Source of the DNA: Prionace glauca
Lineage: Eukaryota > Chordata > Chondrichthyes > Carcharhiniformes > Carcharhinidae
Assembly (NCBI GenBank): GCA_037974335.1
Contig: CM075760.1
Location: 28,906,402-28,970,401, forward strand
Direction of reading: 5' to 3'
DNA length: 64,000 bases
A program made the translations under genes and the position numbers. Below are positions 33,401 through 42,482 of this stretch, piece after piece (the first letter of the stretch is position 1; each line of letters opens with the position of its first letter). The notes beneath the pieces were generated by a model. The model searched no databases. It was not told where the DNA came from and saw nothing but the letters and a program-made list of their open reading frames with translations.

Positions 33401-36400
33401 TCAGCAGGGTGTGTATTATATACAACATGCACTGCAGCAATTCACCAAGGCTCCATAGAATACACTGTCCAAACCTGCTGCCTTTACATCCTAACAGGAC
33501 AAGGGCAGCAGCCACATCTGAAACATTATAACCTGTAAGCTTCCCTCCAAAACACACACCATCCTGACCTGAAACAATTTCTCAATTCATTCATAATCGC
33601 TGGGTCAAAATCCTGGAACTCCCTGCCTAACAGCAGGGCGGATGCCTGCAGCATATGGACTGCAGTTGTTCAAGGATGCTTCATATCAATACTTTGTGAA
33701 GGAACAATTAGATTAAAAATTCTGGCCTAGCAAATGTCTCTAAAATGCCTTTAGAAGATTAAAAATAATATGCAAGTGAATGTGACCCTTCAACTGTCAA
33801 ACTAAACAGTTCAGGGGCTGCTGTATTACGGAGCACAATATAGTAAATCTCACTTTGTATTTGTTCATCGAACATTCCCAAGGCCGGTACATCACTGCTT
33901 AAAAATCACCCAATTCTCCCTCTAAAGTCTGATGTTTCTGCTTCTCTGATAGACACAATATGCTTCAGGGACTTAATTTCTGAGACACCGAGTCAAACAG
34001 TCACATTTCCCACAGATACAAGTGCGTTGAAGAAATAAATCAAATTTCACTTCTTGCAGGACAGGAGAAGGAATCAAAAGATTTATAACCAGTCAGGGAG
34101 ATTCCTGGTCCCAACACAGTGACCATACGCCCAGAAACAGAACAGACACAAACAGTTCAACAGTCGAGTTCCCAGCAGAAAGATCTGTTCAATCTGTCAA
34201 TTTCAAACTGTTGGATTCTCATTGATCAATAGTCAAGTTACAACAGAAAATCAATAACCTATTTTAAATTAAACGGGTATTCATTTCAGAACTCCTCTCG
34301 ACTTTTAATTATTTCTCTCTGCCTGTATCACTTCGCGAAAATTGTGTAAAAATGTAATTTCGCTGAAAATGAGCAAAAATAACAGATTCAGGACAGTTGA
34401 ATGTCCCTATTAGAGATACAGTGACACAGTAACAGTTCAATGTCCCTAACAGAGATACAGTGACACACTAAGAATTAAGCAAACCGGGAAATATTTACAT
34501 TGAAAATCGTTACCTGATTGGATCTAATTTCTTAATTAAATGTAATCAACAAAATTATCAAGGCAAAACAATTTATCGAGCCGAGCACAGCTGAGTAAAG
34601 AAATGTTTTGTTTTTGAATTCATTTTGATACAATTAAATATTCTCTAAGACTGATGATATTTTGCACGCTAGTGCAATATTCAAGGTCTTTTGTTTTAAA
34701 TTAATCAGCGTTAATATTACATTTTAAGTTATTGTTAATTGTCAGTTAGTTCTCCTGTCAGCTGATATGTTCTCTGTAATAAAATGAGTTTTCAATCATT
34801 CAAAACGTGCTTCTGTCCCCAACATTGTTAAATAATTAGGTTACAATTAAATCTCAATGTTAAACTATAATTTCAAATTACTGAATGGAAACATTCAAAC
34901 ATCTGTCATTCATTTACTTAAATCTAATCACATTGTAATATTTTACTTTTTCACTTTTACTACAAATATCTTATTACAACGAACAAACGAGTTAAAAATG
35001 CAGATTTCTGACTTTGTCCAGATTGTAACGGCCTGGCCGTTTGAAATCAATAATACTGCTTCCTAGATTTAATAATTTAGGCCACCCATATAACAACTTC
35101 ATTACTGAACACATTGTTTAATTAAAGAAGACCTGAATTAAACAGTGCAAACATAAAGACGATAATTGATTCAAATGCTCTGTAACGCTAAAAACACGAT
35201 GCAGAATATAAGTCTCAACCTTTTCTTCATTATAATATTTAATAAGAATTAAACATAAGCTTCAGTTAATATGAATTCTTCCATTCTGTCATTTATTCTT
35301 CCATTCTGTCATTTATTCTGTGTTTAACATTAATGGGAGACATGATGTTATTAAGTGCTGAGCTAATATTATTTTTATAGTATTTATAATATCATATTAT
35401 TTTTCTATAAAGTAATCTTTTTGAATTTCAAGCATTTAATTGTCAGTCGGTAGCCAGTTTCTGTTGACACTTTACTACAATTCAAACACAATCATTTGAA
35501 CAATTTTACTTGAGTGTCAGCGAATTTCATCTGTCAGAAAACTGTGTTCAGTCTGTCAAATTTTTATAAACTGTTTGATTCTAATTGATCAAAGGTCAAA
35601 TTACAACAGTGAAAAAATCAACAAACATTTTAAATTAACCTGATGTTCATTTTAAAACTCCCTTTGCCTTTTAACTATTTCTCCCTGACTGTCTCAAATC
35701 ACAAAAACTGGGCAATTATTTTTCTGAAAATGAGGACTTCGAATATAACAGATTCAGGGCAGTGTAATGTCCCTAACAGAGGTACAGTGAATTGTAATTC
35801 ATGTTTTATTTTAATATGTAACCATTAGTTAACATGAATAAAATGCCCTAACATATATTTATTTTATTTTCCGAAACTTTTCTGCTTTATCCCTACAAGA
35901 ATATTCAAAGGCAATTTTATTTTCATTTAGCCAGAACTGCTCAGTTTCACTGAGCGTAAACAATGTAAAAACAATTGAGGAACACTAAACAATTTCACAA
36001 ATTTTGAGATGCGATAAGTAATTAATTATCTCGGTATCTAATTTAAAAAAATACTTAGAACGGATAATCTGGTTCCAATTGCATAGAAAAAAAATTAATA
36101 ATCGGATACAAAAATTTCCAAAAAGGAAATTATTCTGCAAAACTCGTATTCCAGTAAATGCGAACTTAATCTGGGATATACCGATTAATGCAAAGTATCT
36201 TGTTCAACTGAGCACGGCTGTGAAAACAGCAGGTTATCATTGAAATAGCTTCTGGAATTGTCACAAAATATTTCCAGTCTGGAAAATGTTCTGGTCATGT
36301 TAATTGTGTGAAATACACAACAGAACTATTAAAGGGGATTATTGCTAAATTATTAATATAAAATACTCTGTGGTGAATATGGAGTTAAATTACCGAATAA

Positions 36401-39400
36401 TAATTCTTTGATTTATATTAATTTTACTATTAACCTTGTAAATGAGAAGTTTGTGATTGCAGCAAAGACTAAGTGTCCGAATGAGCGTTGTAAGTCATGA
36501 CTCACTTGAATTTGTAAGCGTTATTTAAAATTTATAAAAATGCTGCGATATCTTTTAGGTGTTCTTTCCCCCCAACCTGCTTGTTTTCTCCCTACAAGGA
36601 TTTTCAAACTCAAAGATTGTTTCTGTTCAACCAGAAAACATCTAAACTCTCAACGGCACCGTTATACACTATTTAAACAACACAGAAATAATGTCACAAA
36701 GCCAAACTATAGCACAAATTTTAAACATTCACAGTGACTGCACCATAGAATCTCCTCAGCAGAAACACAACAAAACACATCAATGAGGGAATGAATCCGT
36801 TTCACAGAAAAACAGATCAATTATCCATTCAACGGAATCAAATATAACATTGCAAAAAAAACCTCAATATCGAATCTAGCAAACTAGCTCTTAACCAATT
36901 ATTAAACTAAACAGAAATCTAGAATAATAGCAATAGCATTGCGAGGAGGTGGAATTTGTCCAACAAATTAGCGTAGAAACTTTATCACATCTTATTCATA
37001 TTGGGTCATATTTCAAACATATTTAAACATTTGGATGGTAAAAGTTCCAGCCATCAAATGCCACCGAGATTAAACATTGCAGATACCCCAAAATCTGAAT
37101 GCAGTGACAAACTATGTTCTGAATGAGTGGAGTAAGCCGATATCACTAAAGATTTTAAACATACAAATACAATAAAGCCTGCTTTATTTCTCCCTGCAGT
37201 CATGCATCAAGCAGTTGCGACCCGCAGAATGTTCATATTCAATCACAAAACGTGTAACAGCTCGGTGTCACTGAGTTCAAACAATGCAGAAACACCAAAT
37301 TAATTCACAAATTTTACGTATTTAGAGTCATCCAGATTCATAATCTCCTCATCAGAGGAAAAAAAAACTCATCACTGAGAGACTGAACCCCGCTTCATGC
37401 GGAAGCAGCTCAATTCTACAAACACTCTCAACAGAATCAAATATAACATTTACAGAAATGTTTAATGTAAATTCCAGCCAATTAGCCCATCACCAACTAA
37501 TTCATGTTTAGAATAAGCAGAAAATATTGCACAGCAGCACCAGCATTGTGAGTGAGTGGAACATTTTCACTGGATAAATATAGAAATTTTAGATTGTTTT
37601 AAATTTTTGGTCCAAATTTCAAACACTTGTGCAGTAGATGGTACAAACCGCAGCCACTAGATGTCACCGAGATTAAACGCTGCAGAAACGCTGAATTGTA
37701 AAACAGACATTCGGATTTTAAAGTAACCCAACCACACAATAACCTCAACAGATAAACGCAAAATCCCGACAATTTGGGATTGAATTCCTCAGCAGTACGT
37801 ATTGTCCAGAAAGAGCAGAATTCTAAAACCCCTTAGCAGCAAAATCACAGGAAACATTGTAACAATTCTCAACCGAGAATCCACCAAACTCACATTTATG
37901 TTACCATATGGATTATTAGTACAGATAAAAATATAAAACAAAGACACATGTAAACCAATTCTGAATAAGTGGATGGTTCTTACCTGTCGTCACCGTCACC
38001 ATGGTCCCTTGTCCCCAGTAAGCGAAGTAGTCACAGTGTCACATTCCGTAGGCTGTGTCATACAATAACCGTCCCTGCATAAAATAGAGACAAAATCACC
38101 ATTATTTTAAATATTCACAAACCCAAGGAAAAGCAAAATCAATTAATGTTCATTAAATTATAATTGTATTTCTGGATATCATTTGACATTCATAAATGAC
38201 CCTAAAGTTTTATATTTCACAGAGTGACACGTGAACATGTTGTTGAAAACACACATCGATAATTGAGTAATTATCAAGATTTTCCATGTTTATTCTTGTC
38301 ATGTGGTCAGTGCTGGACATAAATAATACTGTACTGTGATTACAGTTGGGATTTAAAAGTGACACTAATCCAGTTTCAGTCAATCAGTGCTGAGGGGTTT
38401 TTGTATTGACAGTAACTGCTGTGCCATCCAGTAATCACAGTGAGACACAGCATGACAAATACTGAGGCGGACTGTTAACTGTAAAATACAGACAGTTAAT
38501 TTCACTGCTATTTCAAAAGCCTGTTTCCAGCTCGTTAAGGGTGACTCAGTGAGATACTTCAATTTTTACTGGTCATGATATTGATAAAGGGGGTTAGAAA
38601 CTTTTACATTCTCTGAGCAAATTCAGCGTGTAAATCAATAACAATAAAATTGAAGCATTTTACATCTTAAAAAGAAACAATGCTGTTTCTAATATTATTC
38701 TGTTGAACCCTCATTTACTTTGGCATTCGGCAATGGCATTGGTCACAAATTTAAGCAACGTCCTTTTCTAAGGTTTTTGTATGAGGATGGCGCTTTTCTC
38801 AGCACTGTGACTCCCATAGTATATCACAGTGACACACACCCATCCAAAAACTGCACTCACTCTGTTCAGTCCTGCTGTTCAATATTCACTTGAAATGGAC
38901 CATTAATTTCGCTCTAATGTAAAATGTAGGCAACTGTTTATATAACACAATCTATCATAAATATTAAAAAGAGTAATATATCGTGTGTCCTACTTGCTGA
39001 AACTACAATGAATATAAAGTCAGTGAAAAGCTCACCAGTTATATCGGTGAGATTGGGAAGATTTACTGTTAAATGCTTTCTGCGTTACTTTTTTTTAAAC
39101 ACGATGATAGTTTGTTTCTGACCACCCTCGATCATATTGCATTTAAAACAGATACTGACCTTCAGATTATGATAGAAGTTGCGGAATCCCCTCTCGGGCT
39201 GTTCTTGTCCGGGTGCAGCCCTGGATCCTCTCGCTGTGGTCTGTGGCACAGTAATAGATGGCCGTGTCTTCGATCTTCAGGCTCCTCATGTCCAAAGAGA
39301 AGATGTTGTTTGAAGTGTCTTTGGACGCAGTAAATCGACCCTTAATTGATGGGGCGTAGCTGTTGCTGGATGAACTATAGTAGTAAACCAGCCACTCCAG

Positions 39401-39722
39401 GCCCTGTCCGGGAACCTGCCGGATCCAGTACATGTAGTAGCTGCCAAGATTGAACCCGCTGGTTTTACAGGTCAGTCTCAGGGAGCCTCCGGGACGCCCG
39501 GTCTCTGCCTCTGGCTGGGTCAACACAACATCCGACTGGACACCTGTAAAAATAGATCAAAAACACCAGGGATTAATCTTAGTGAAATGATTGCTGACTC
39601 TGGAACATTCCAGAGAGAGACTAACACTGAGACAGTAACAGTGAGAAACTTGAACAATAATAAAAAAAATACTCACCAGATAAGAAAGTCAGCAACAAAC
39701 TGAGAGAAATGGCCGACCTCAT
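20592..39722 (-). CDS. IGHM: Germline IgM heavy-chain cluster (VH-D1-D2-JH-CH1-4-TM)
   Basis: A whole elasmobranch-type IgM heavy-chain gene before rearrangement. Exons on the - strand: leader 39722-39677, VH 39543-39239, D1 38824-38810, D2 38435-38424, JH 38031-37984, CH1 27650-27351, CH2 26939-26625, CH3 25708-25400, CH4 24602-24211, TM1 20862-20735, TM2 20600-20592. Counting one base from JH, the secreted constant region is 438 codons and the membrane form 463. All phases match and no stop or frameshift was seen. The product is the mu chain, which pairs with a light chain as B-cell receptor or secreted pentamer. Four C domains with a mu tailpiece exclude IgNAR and IgW. Expression needs RAG-mediated joining. 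In sharks many such clusters act independently. Confidence 0.95.
20735..20862 (-). CDS. IGHM: IgM TM1 exon
   Basis: 128 nt, acceptor TGTCCCCTAG, donor AAG/GTGAGA. Encodes an acidic linker ([19 protein letters not shown]) and a membrane segment with the conserved polar positions ([19 protein letters not shown], then VTLVK). It anchors the B-cell receptor and contacts the CD79 partners. Confidence 0.95.
20863..24210. other. CH4-TM1 intron with TG-rich arrays
   Basis: About 3.3 kb without coding exons. 21424-21560 is a (TG)n tract with CTGTGAG interruptions. From about 21600 to 22820 the sequence is loosely TG-rich, and 22830-23075 is a second dense TG/TGTGAG array. The open frames here follow from the TG repeat. 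Confidence 0.88.
24169..24183 (-). terminator. Poly(A) signals for secreted IgM mRNA
   Basis: Two AATAAA hexamers (24183-24178 and 24174-24169), 28 and 37 nt downstream of the tailpiece stop. Their use competes with splicing to the TM exons. Confidence 0.8.
24211..24602 (-). CDS. IGHM: IgM CH4 exon with secretory tailpiece
   Basis: 392 nt from acceptor TTCTACAG to TGA. Encodes [20 protein letters not shown], the domain cysteines SLSCLVRGF and YSCVVGHEA, and Trp in VKWTVN. It ends with the secretory tail [19 protein letters not shown]. The NIS glycosylation site and penultimate Cys are the hallmarks of the mu tailpiece used for polymer and J-chain assembly. An internal donor G/GTAAAC at 24273/24272 lets the membrane form drop the tail. 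Confidence 0.97.
24267..24274 (-). promoter_or_regulatory. Internal CH4 splice donor for membrane IgM
   Basis: GCG/GTAAAC inside the codons Ser-Gly-Lys just before the tailpiece. The last exonic base for the membrane mRNA is 24273, and its phase (one base, G) fits TM1 exactly (G+AC = Asp). The same device is used in vertebrate mu genes. Confidence 0.9.
24797..25378 (-). mobile_element. CR1-like LINE fragment in CH3-CH4 intron
   Basis: Reverse-strand CR1 coding remnant: CCAGGCAGCATCCTGGTAAA, GGTGACTAGAACTGCACACA and CCAAATGTGGTCTCACCAAG on the + strand correspond to the [21 protein letters not shown] region. Many frame breaks, so an older copy. It ends about 20 bp from the CH3 donor. Confidence 0.85.
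25400..25708 (-). CDS. IGHM: IgM CH3 exon
   Basis: 309 nt, acceptor ATTCACAG, donor GTGAGCTG. Starts [16 protein letters not shown], where the Cys could bond to a second heavy chain. Domain cysteines are LTCIISN and FECVVSH; Trp is in VSWIRD. An NVS site is present. Confidence 0.96.
26150..26440 (+). mobile_element. tRNA-derived SINE (second family) in CH2-CH3 intron
   Basis: B-box-like ACAGATTCGAATCCCATCAT, then AATTTGAATTTTGTAAAGAT and the body CAACCTGCTGTCTTTATCTG / TGTGACTCCAGATTCACAGC. The same family is at 49280-49560. Confidence 0.8.
26625..26939 (-). CDS. IGHM: IgM CH2 exon
   Basis: 315 nt, acceptor TTCCCTGAAG, donor GTAAGATAC. The codon shared with CH1 is Cys, followed by [20 protein letters not shown]. 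The domain cysteines are IIVCSII and YTCQVTH, with Trp in VSWLKNG. Possible N-glycosylation sites are NFS and NIS. Phase 1 at both ends, as in the other internal C exons. Confidence 0.96.
27000..27215 (+). mobile_element. CR1-like LINE 3' end in CH1-CH2 intron
   Basis: Coding remnant ([17 protein letters not shown]-like, with [15 protein letters not shown]) and a 3' end GCCGAAGGGCCTGTACTGCG, then a TCTATGTTCTATGTTCTA tail. Confidence 0.8.
27351..27650 (-). CDS. IGHM: IgM CH1 exon
   Basis: 300 nt, acceptor TTTCCCAG, donor GTAAGT. Encodes [20 protein letters not shown], then [20 protein letters not shown] and WKKNGQTVP, ending [18 protein letters not shown]. The first Cys (LVSPC) is placed to bond the light chain; the FGCLA and DCEV cysteines form the domain bridge around Trp in LTWKKN. 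The LYGLVS...CQQQNSDGS start is characteristic of shark IgM CH1. Confidence 0.96.
27775..27880 (+). mobile_element. CR1-like LINE 3' tail in JH-CH1 intron
   Basis: GGTGGAGTAGGCTCCAAGGG, CCGAATGGCCAACTCCAGCT, then a TTCTATGTTTCTAT tail. Lies about 125 bp upstream of CH1. Confidence 0.75.
28255..28345 (+). repeat. Dispersed repeat piece (GTTGGACTTTAACCTGGTGT type)
   Basis: AAATAAACCTGTTGGACTTT, AACCTGGTGTTGTGGGAATC, then CTCACTCCGGCATCTCCACA. Same family as 16437-16500. Confidence 0.65.
28640..29330 (-). repeat. G-rich minisatellite with AGCT motifs in the JH-CH1 intron
   Basis: About 690 bp of 20-24-bp repeats. On the Ig coding strand a typical unit reads GGGGGAAAGGGCAGAGAGCT, so G and purines are on the non-template strand. 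I count eight AGCT sites. It starts about 1 kb upstream of CH1. Its long Arg/Gly/Glu frame on the - strand comes from the repeat and is not a gene. Confidence 0.9.
29395..31345. repeat. GTGAG/GGGTGAGTGA array in the JH-CH1 intron
   Basis: About 2 kb of GTGAGTGAGGGTGAGTGAGT-like degenerate short repeats on the + strand. On the Ig coding strand it is C-rich (CACTCACCCTCACTCA). Longer subrepeats are visible near 31100-31310, where a block with GAAGTTGTTTGAGTGAGGAT recurs three times. Confidence 0.92.
31345..31924. other. Unique intron sequence, no gene seen
   Basis: Ordinary composition inside the JH-CH1 intron. No splice-flanked open frame recognised. Confidence 0.55.
31925..32240 (+). mobile_element. 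tRNA-derived SINE in the JH-CH1 intron
   Basis: Head GAGGCGGCACAGCGATTAAC and CAGTTCAATTCCCGATATGG, body TTTCCTTCGGGTGCTCCTGT / TTCCTCCCACAGTCC, and 3' end GGCTGAATGGCCTCCTTCTG. Confidence 0.85.
32255..33115. repeat. TGTG/GAGA array
   Basis: Degenerate GTGTGTGAGAGAG sequence of about 850 bp in the JH-CH1 intron. No gene seen. Confidence 0.88.
33530..33705 (+). mobile_element. Dispersed repeat fragment (CTTCCCTCCAAAACACACAC type)
   Basis: CACACCATCCTGACCTGAAA, GCTGGGTCAAAATCCTGGAA, CTCCCTGCCTAACAGCAG, then GCAGTTGTTCAAGGATG. Related pieces occur at 43670-43850 and 52640-52840. Confidence 0.65.
33705..35880. other. AT-rich JH-CH1 intron with a duplicated block
   Basis: No coding exon seen. 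34160-34440 and 35540-35790 are diverged copies of each other. Both hold a GTTxGATTCTxATTGATCAA stretch, then a segment ending AACAGATTCAGGxCAGTxxAATGTCCCTA. Confidence 0.75.
35880..37700. repeat. Degenerate tandem triplication next to JH
   Basis: Three related blocks begin near 35880, 36570 and 37190 (period about 600-700 bp). Shared marks include CTxCAAGxATxTTCAAA followed by TTCAxxCAGAAxxxxT, a block with GCAGAAACAC, and near the end GCCACCGAGATTAAACATTG (37060) against GTCACCGAGATTAAACGCTG (37664). AT-rich, with no open gene. Confidence 0.7.
37984..38031 (-). CDS. IGHJ: JH segment
   Basis: Encodes [15 protein letters not shown] after the heptamer, with the WGxG joining motif, then donor CAG/GTAAGAACC. 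Its last base supplies the first base of the CH1 Ala codon. Confidence 0.96.
38032..38070 (-). other. JH recombination signal, 23-bp spacer
   Basis: Nonamer GGTTATTGT (38070-38062), 23-bp spacer, heptamer CACTGTG (38038-38032). Confidence 0.94.
38396..38423 (-). other. D2 3' recombination signal, 12-bp spacer
   Basis: Heptamer CACAGCA, 12-bp spacer, consensus nonamer ACAAAAACC. It partners the 23-bp signal of JH. The last two heptamer bases depart from consensus. Confidence 0.9.
38424..38435 (-). CDS. IGHD: D2 segment
   Basis: Core ATTACTGGATGG (12 bp) flanked on both sides by 12-bp-spacer signals. This is the arrangement known for the JH-proximal D of shark IgM clusters. Confidence 0.93.
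38436..38463 (-). other. D2 5' recombination signal, 12-bp spacer
   Basis: Nonamer AGTATTTGT, 12-bp spacer, heptamer CACTGTG. It can join to D1 (22) or directly to VH (23). Confidence 0.9.
38772..38809 (-). other. D1 3' recombination signal, 22-bp spacer
   Basis: Heptamer CACAGTG, 22-bp spacer, consensus nonamer ACAAAAACC. It partners the 12-bp signal 5' of D2, so two Ds can be used in one CDR3. Confidence 0.94.
38810..38824 (-). CDS. IGHD: D1 segment
   Basis: Core ATATACTATGGGAGT (15 bp) between two recombination signals. It adds CDR3 sequence, with Tyr-rich reading in one frame (YTMG) after joining. Confidence 0.93.
38825..38852 (-). other. D1 5' recombination signal, 12-bp spacer
   Basis: In gene orientation: nonamer AGTTTTTGG, 12-bp spacer, heptamer CACTGTG adjoining D1. 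It partners the 23-bp signal of VH. Confidence 0.92.
39200..39238 (-). other. VH recombination signal, 23-bp spacer
   Basis: Heptamer CACAGCG (39238-39232), 23-bp spacer, nonamer ACAAGAACA (39208-39200). The heptamer has one change from CACAGTG at position 6. Its 23-bp spacer allows joining only to 12-bp signals, that is D1 or D2. Confidence 0.93.
39239..39543 (-). CDS. IGHV: VH gene segment (unrearranged)
   Basis: Variable domain of the heavy chain. After acceptor TTTTTACAG it encodes the end of the leader, then [20 protein letters not shown], the first conserved Cys (LTCKTSG), the Trp ([13 protein letters not shown]), RFTASKDTS and the second Cys in AIYYCATD. It ends at a recombination signal, not in a D or J segment, so it is in germline form. 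No stop or frameshift was seen. CDR1 is GSYYMY and CDR2 holds a run of Tyr and Ser. It is the only intact VH in the window; a broken one lies at 48111-48541. Confidence 0.96.
39677..39722 (-). CDS. IGHV: IGHV leader exon
   Basis: Encodes [15 protein letters not shown] and the first base of Gly. The donor is TCTG/GTGAGT. Together with the start of the VH exon it gives a 19-residue signal peptide ending GVQS. The ATG is the first in frame after the promoter, with AG bases before it (CAGAAAGATGA). Confidence 0.95.
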
Positions 39723-39811
39723 CTTTCTGGTGATTTGGGGGAAATGGTTGTGTCAGGAACTCAGTGAACAAACCAGCTCCCGGACTGTTGGATTCCGGTC
39801 CCAGTGAGCGG

Positions 39812-39821
39812 TATTTAAATA
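39812..39821 (-). promoter_or_regulatory. TATA-like box of the VH promoter
   Basis: TATTTAAATA, a perfect palindrome inside GGTATTTAAATACC, about 90 bp upstream of the leader ATG. I saw no exact octamer (ATGCAAAT) in the 240 bp upstream of the ATG. Confidence 0.65.
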
Positions 39822-39843
39822 CCCGGCAGAAGGGGGCGGCTTT

Positions 39844-39885
39844 CCAGGCGCCGCCTGTTGATTCCCTGCTGGAGGCGGCGCCTGG
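39844..39885. repeat. Perfect 13-bp inverted repeat upstream of VH
   Basis: CCAGGCGCCGCCT (39844-39856) and AGGCGGCGCCTGG (39873-39885) with a 16-bp loop, just upstream of the TATA-like box. It is GC-rich in an AT-rich region, so it may be a protein-binding or hairpin element. Confidence 0.85.
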
Positions 39886-40797
39886 ATCCACGTCCCACCT
39901 TCCACACCCCCAACAGAATGGACTCGGAGATTTACAATAGATTAATATTAAAATGGGCATTTTATCTGTATCGGGATATTTGTTTGGCTGAAATATTCAT
40001 TGTATTGTCCCCATTCTTTCTGATGATGATATTACAATTCATCATTTATTTATTTAAATAAGTAATTCCATTGTAAATATGGTGATTTTATTACCACACC
40101 CCCAACAAGAAAATAAATCTGAAAATGATGAAATAACATTTTGGAACATTAGAGAATGTTGCAACAACTCGGTGTCTCTGCCACATTATAATAATAAAGC
40201 ACAATTTATCAGAAGAAATACCATCGATTTCTGTAACTCAATGTGTAGGATATACAAAGTGATTCTATTTACAGTTTGGTGGCTTTCGCTGTACAAATTG
40301 GGTTTGGAGATGAGAAGAAACTCTCACACAATACAATGTTTCTCCTTATATTTTCAAACTGCCCCAATCTCGAAGACAGGCCTTTGAAAATAATGAGAAT
40401 CCCAACCTCCTGATAATTAAATAGTGAGTTGACAGAGAAACATAAAATTAAATTGATTTTTGACGGAGAAGTTAATGAATCGGAACGGACACTGAGATCA
40501 TTAAAGTTGTCCTTCAGCATCCAGGTCATTGCAACTCACTCTATTGGCCACCGGCTGTCTAACATACACTGGTATTGGGAACACAGGATATCAGGACTTT
40601 GCGGCACATTGCACAATATCACAAGAATAAATGTTTTATCTTCCATTGAATCAGGTTATGAACTGATCATTTCTCCACTCATTGGCAGCTATGAGAGGAA
40701 CTTTTCAATAACAGAAATCAGATTATACCGTACAATAGAACACGGTGCTAATCAGGTACAAGACACGCTGCTGTTTCAATGTGATACACAAATTTCA

Positions 40798-40966
40798 GAA
40801 TTTTCCAGGAATCCCCGGTGTTCATGTCAGTTTTATGATGTTGTTTTAATATTATTTCATGTCACTGCATCGATTTTACTTCACTGGGGAACTGGGCCCA
40901 TCAACATCTCTCTCTCACATTTCATGAAGTGAGTAATAAACAGACTTTAATTATTGGAATGAAATT
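40798..40966 (+). repeat. Inverted repeat, arm A
   Basis: About 168 bp starting TTCCAGGAATCCCCGGTGTT, repeated in reverse complement at 43035-43205 with roughly seven mismatches. This arm is in the orientation of the matching stretch in the second duplication unit (50358-50570), so it is the original. Confidence 0.92.
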
Positions 40967-42482
40967 TACTCGGAAACTATAGAAATGAAATAAAATGATC
41001 CGGTCACTTTATTGTTTGACATAGTATTTACTCAGGTAATGAACAGGACACTGAATGAAAATATTTGATTGGAATGATTGCGATTTAAATTGTGGGAATT
41101 AAACATTTACTGTTTAAATGTCTGAATCCCATGTTGTCCATTGAGCTTCACGCTAATCTGTTCCACACAGTATTTGGCAGCAATCCAGGCTGCTGTCAAA
41201 TGCTCAAAGTTATTGACAGGAAACATCTGGGGGTGTTTGTGCAGTAGATCAAAGATCAGTTTCATCAGCACTGACCACTTGGCTCCAAGCCAACTTAAAA
41301 CCCTGCATGTTGTCAGTAAGGTCTATTTATAAACAAATCTACCCAGCAACAGTACTGGAGGCACTTGAATTTTTGGAAGTTATAAATCTAGATGATGTTT
41401 TCCCATCTCTAAATAAAGGATTATTTTCCACCTTCTCTGGCACCCAATTAACAACAATGATGATTTTTCCAACACATCAGGATATTGTGATGGACGGACA
41501 GAAATAATCACAGGCAAACTGAAAAATGGCTCAGAGAGATGATACATGCTGTTATATTTGAGCATGCACATTTATATTTTATCTCCTTTTATCTTTCCAT
41601 GGGATGTTTGTTTGGAAAGACCAACACTCTTTGCCTGTCCCAAATTCCCTTAAATTGACTGGTTTTCTTGGACACTTCTGTAGATATTAAAGAGTCAGCT
41701 ATTTGGCTTTCAGTCTGCAGTTATATCCTTGTGAGACAATGTAGGGATGGCAGATTTCCTCCATTGGGGAATCAGAGCGGTTCCAATGATCGCAATTACT
41801 ATCCATTCCAGATTTATCAATAGAATTCAAAATCTACCTGCGGGAACGGCCCGACTTAAATCCCCGTCCTCACATCATTGCCCTGAACCTCTGGATCACT
41901 GGATCAATTAAAATAATTGATGTCACCATCTACACAAACAATAAATGTATGACTGTGTTGACACAGGAATGAATGACATATGAATGACTGATGGATGAAT
42001 GACTGTTGGATGCCTGAATATTTTGATTGAGGAAATAGTGAACGGACTGGTGGATTCATTGATAAATGGTGCTGAATGATGTTGTTCTATATTTCCATAT
42101 TTGTGTTTGACTACTTCATAAATTGAAACAACTCCTTTATTCAATGTGTGCCCATCTAATACCTTCAATCCTTCCAGAGTGTCTGGGTGAAATACATTTC
42201 TCGGGAGTTAGCAAGCTGATCCTCTTGAAGAGTAGGGGGAGATTTTCCTGCAGTTCGCATGGTTCATTTCTCTGCTGATGCTGAATCTTCAAATCCAGGA
42301 CAGAAAGAGAGAGCATGATATGGTTGAGGAGGAATGATTGTACAATATAAAATACTGGCTCTTTCATATACAACAAATTAATCAACAAACCCTCACCCAA
42401 ATTAGTGAAGACAACAGGGTGAAAAGTAAATAAGGTGGCAACGGAAATATTTGCGAAACTTACTGGAAAACTACAAGTGTCA

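Noticed and set aside
39167-39543. VH that reads straight on beyond YYCATD, possibly a germline-joined V
   Set aside because: The extra residues come from an intact heptamer, 23-bp spacer and nonamer read as codons; D and J lie separately downstream.
40429-40932. 167-aa open frame on the + strand upstream of VH
   Set aside because: The duplicated copy near 50.0-50.5 kb does not keep the frame, no domain is recognisable, and composition is like the surrounding non-coding DNA.
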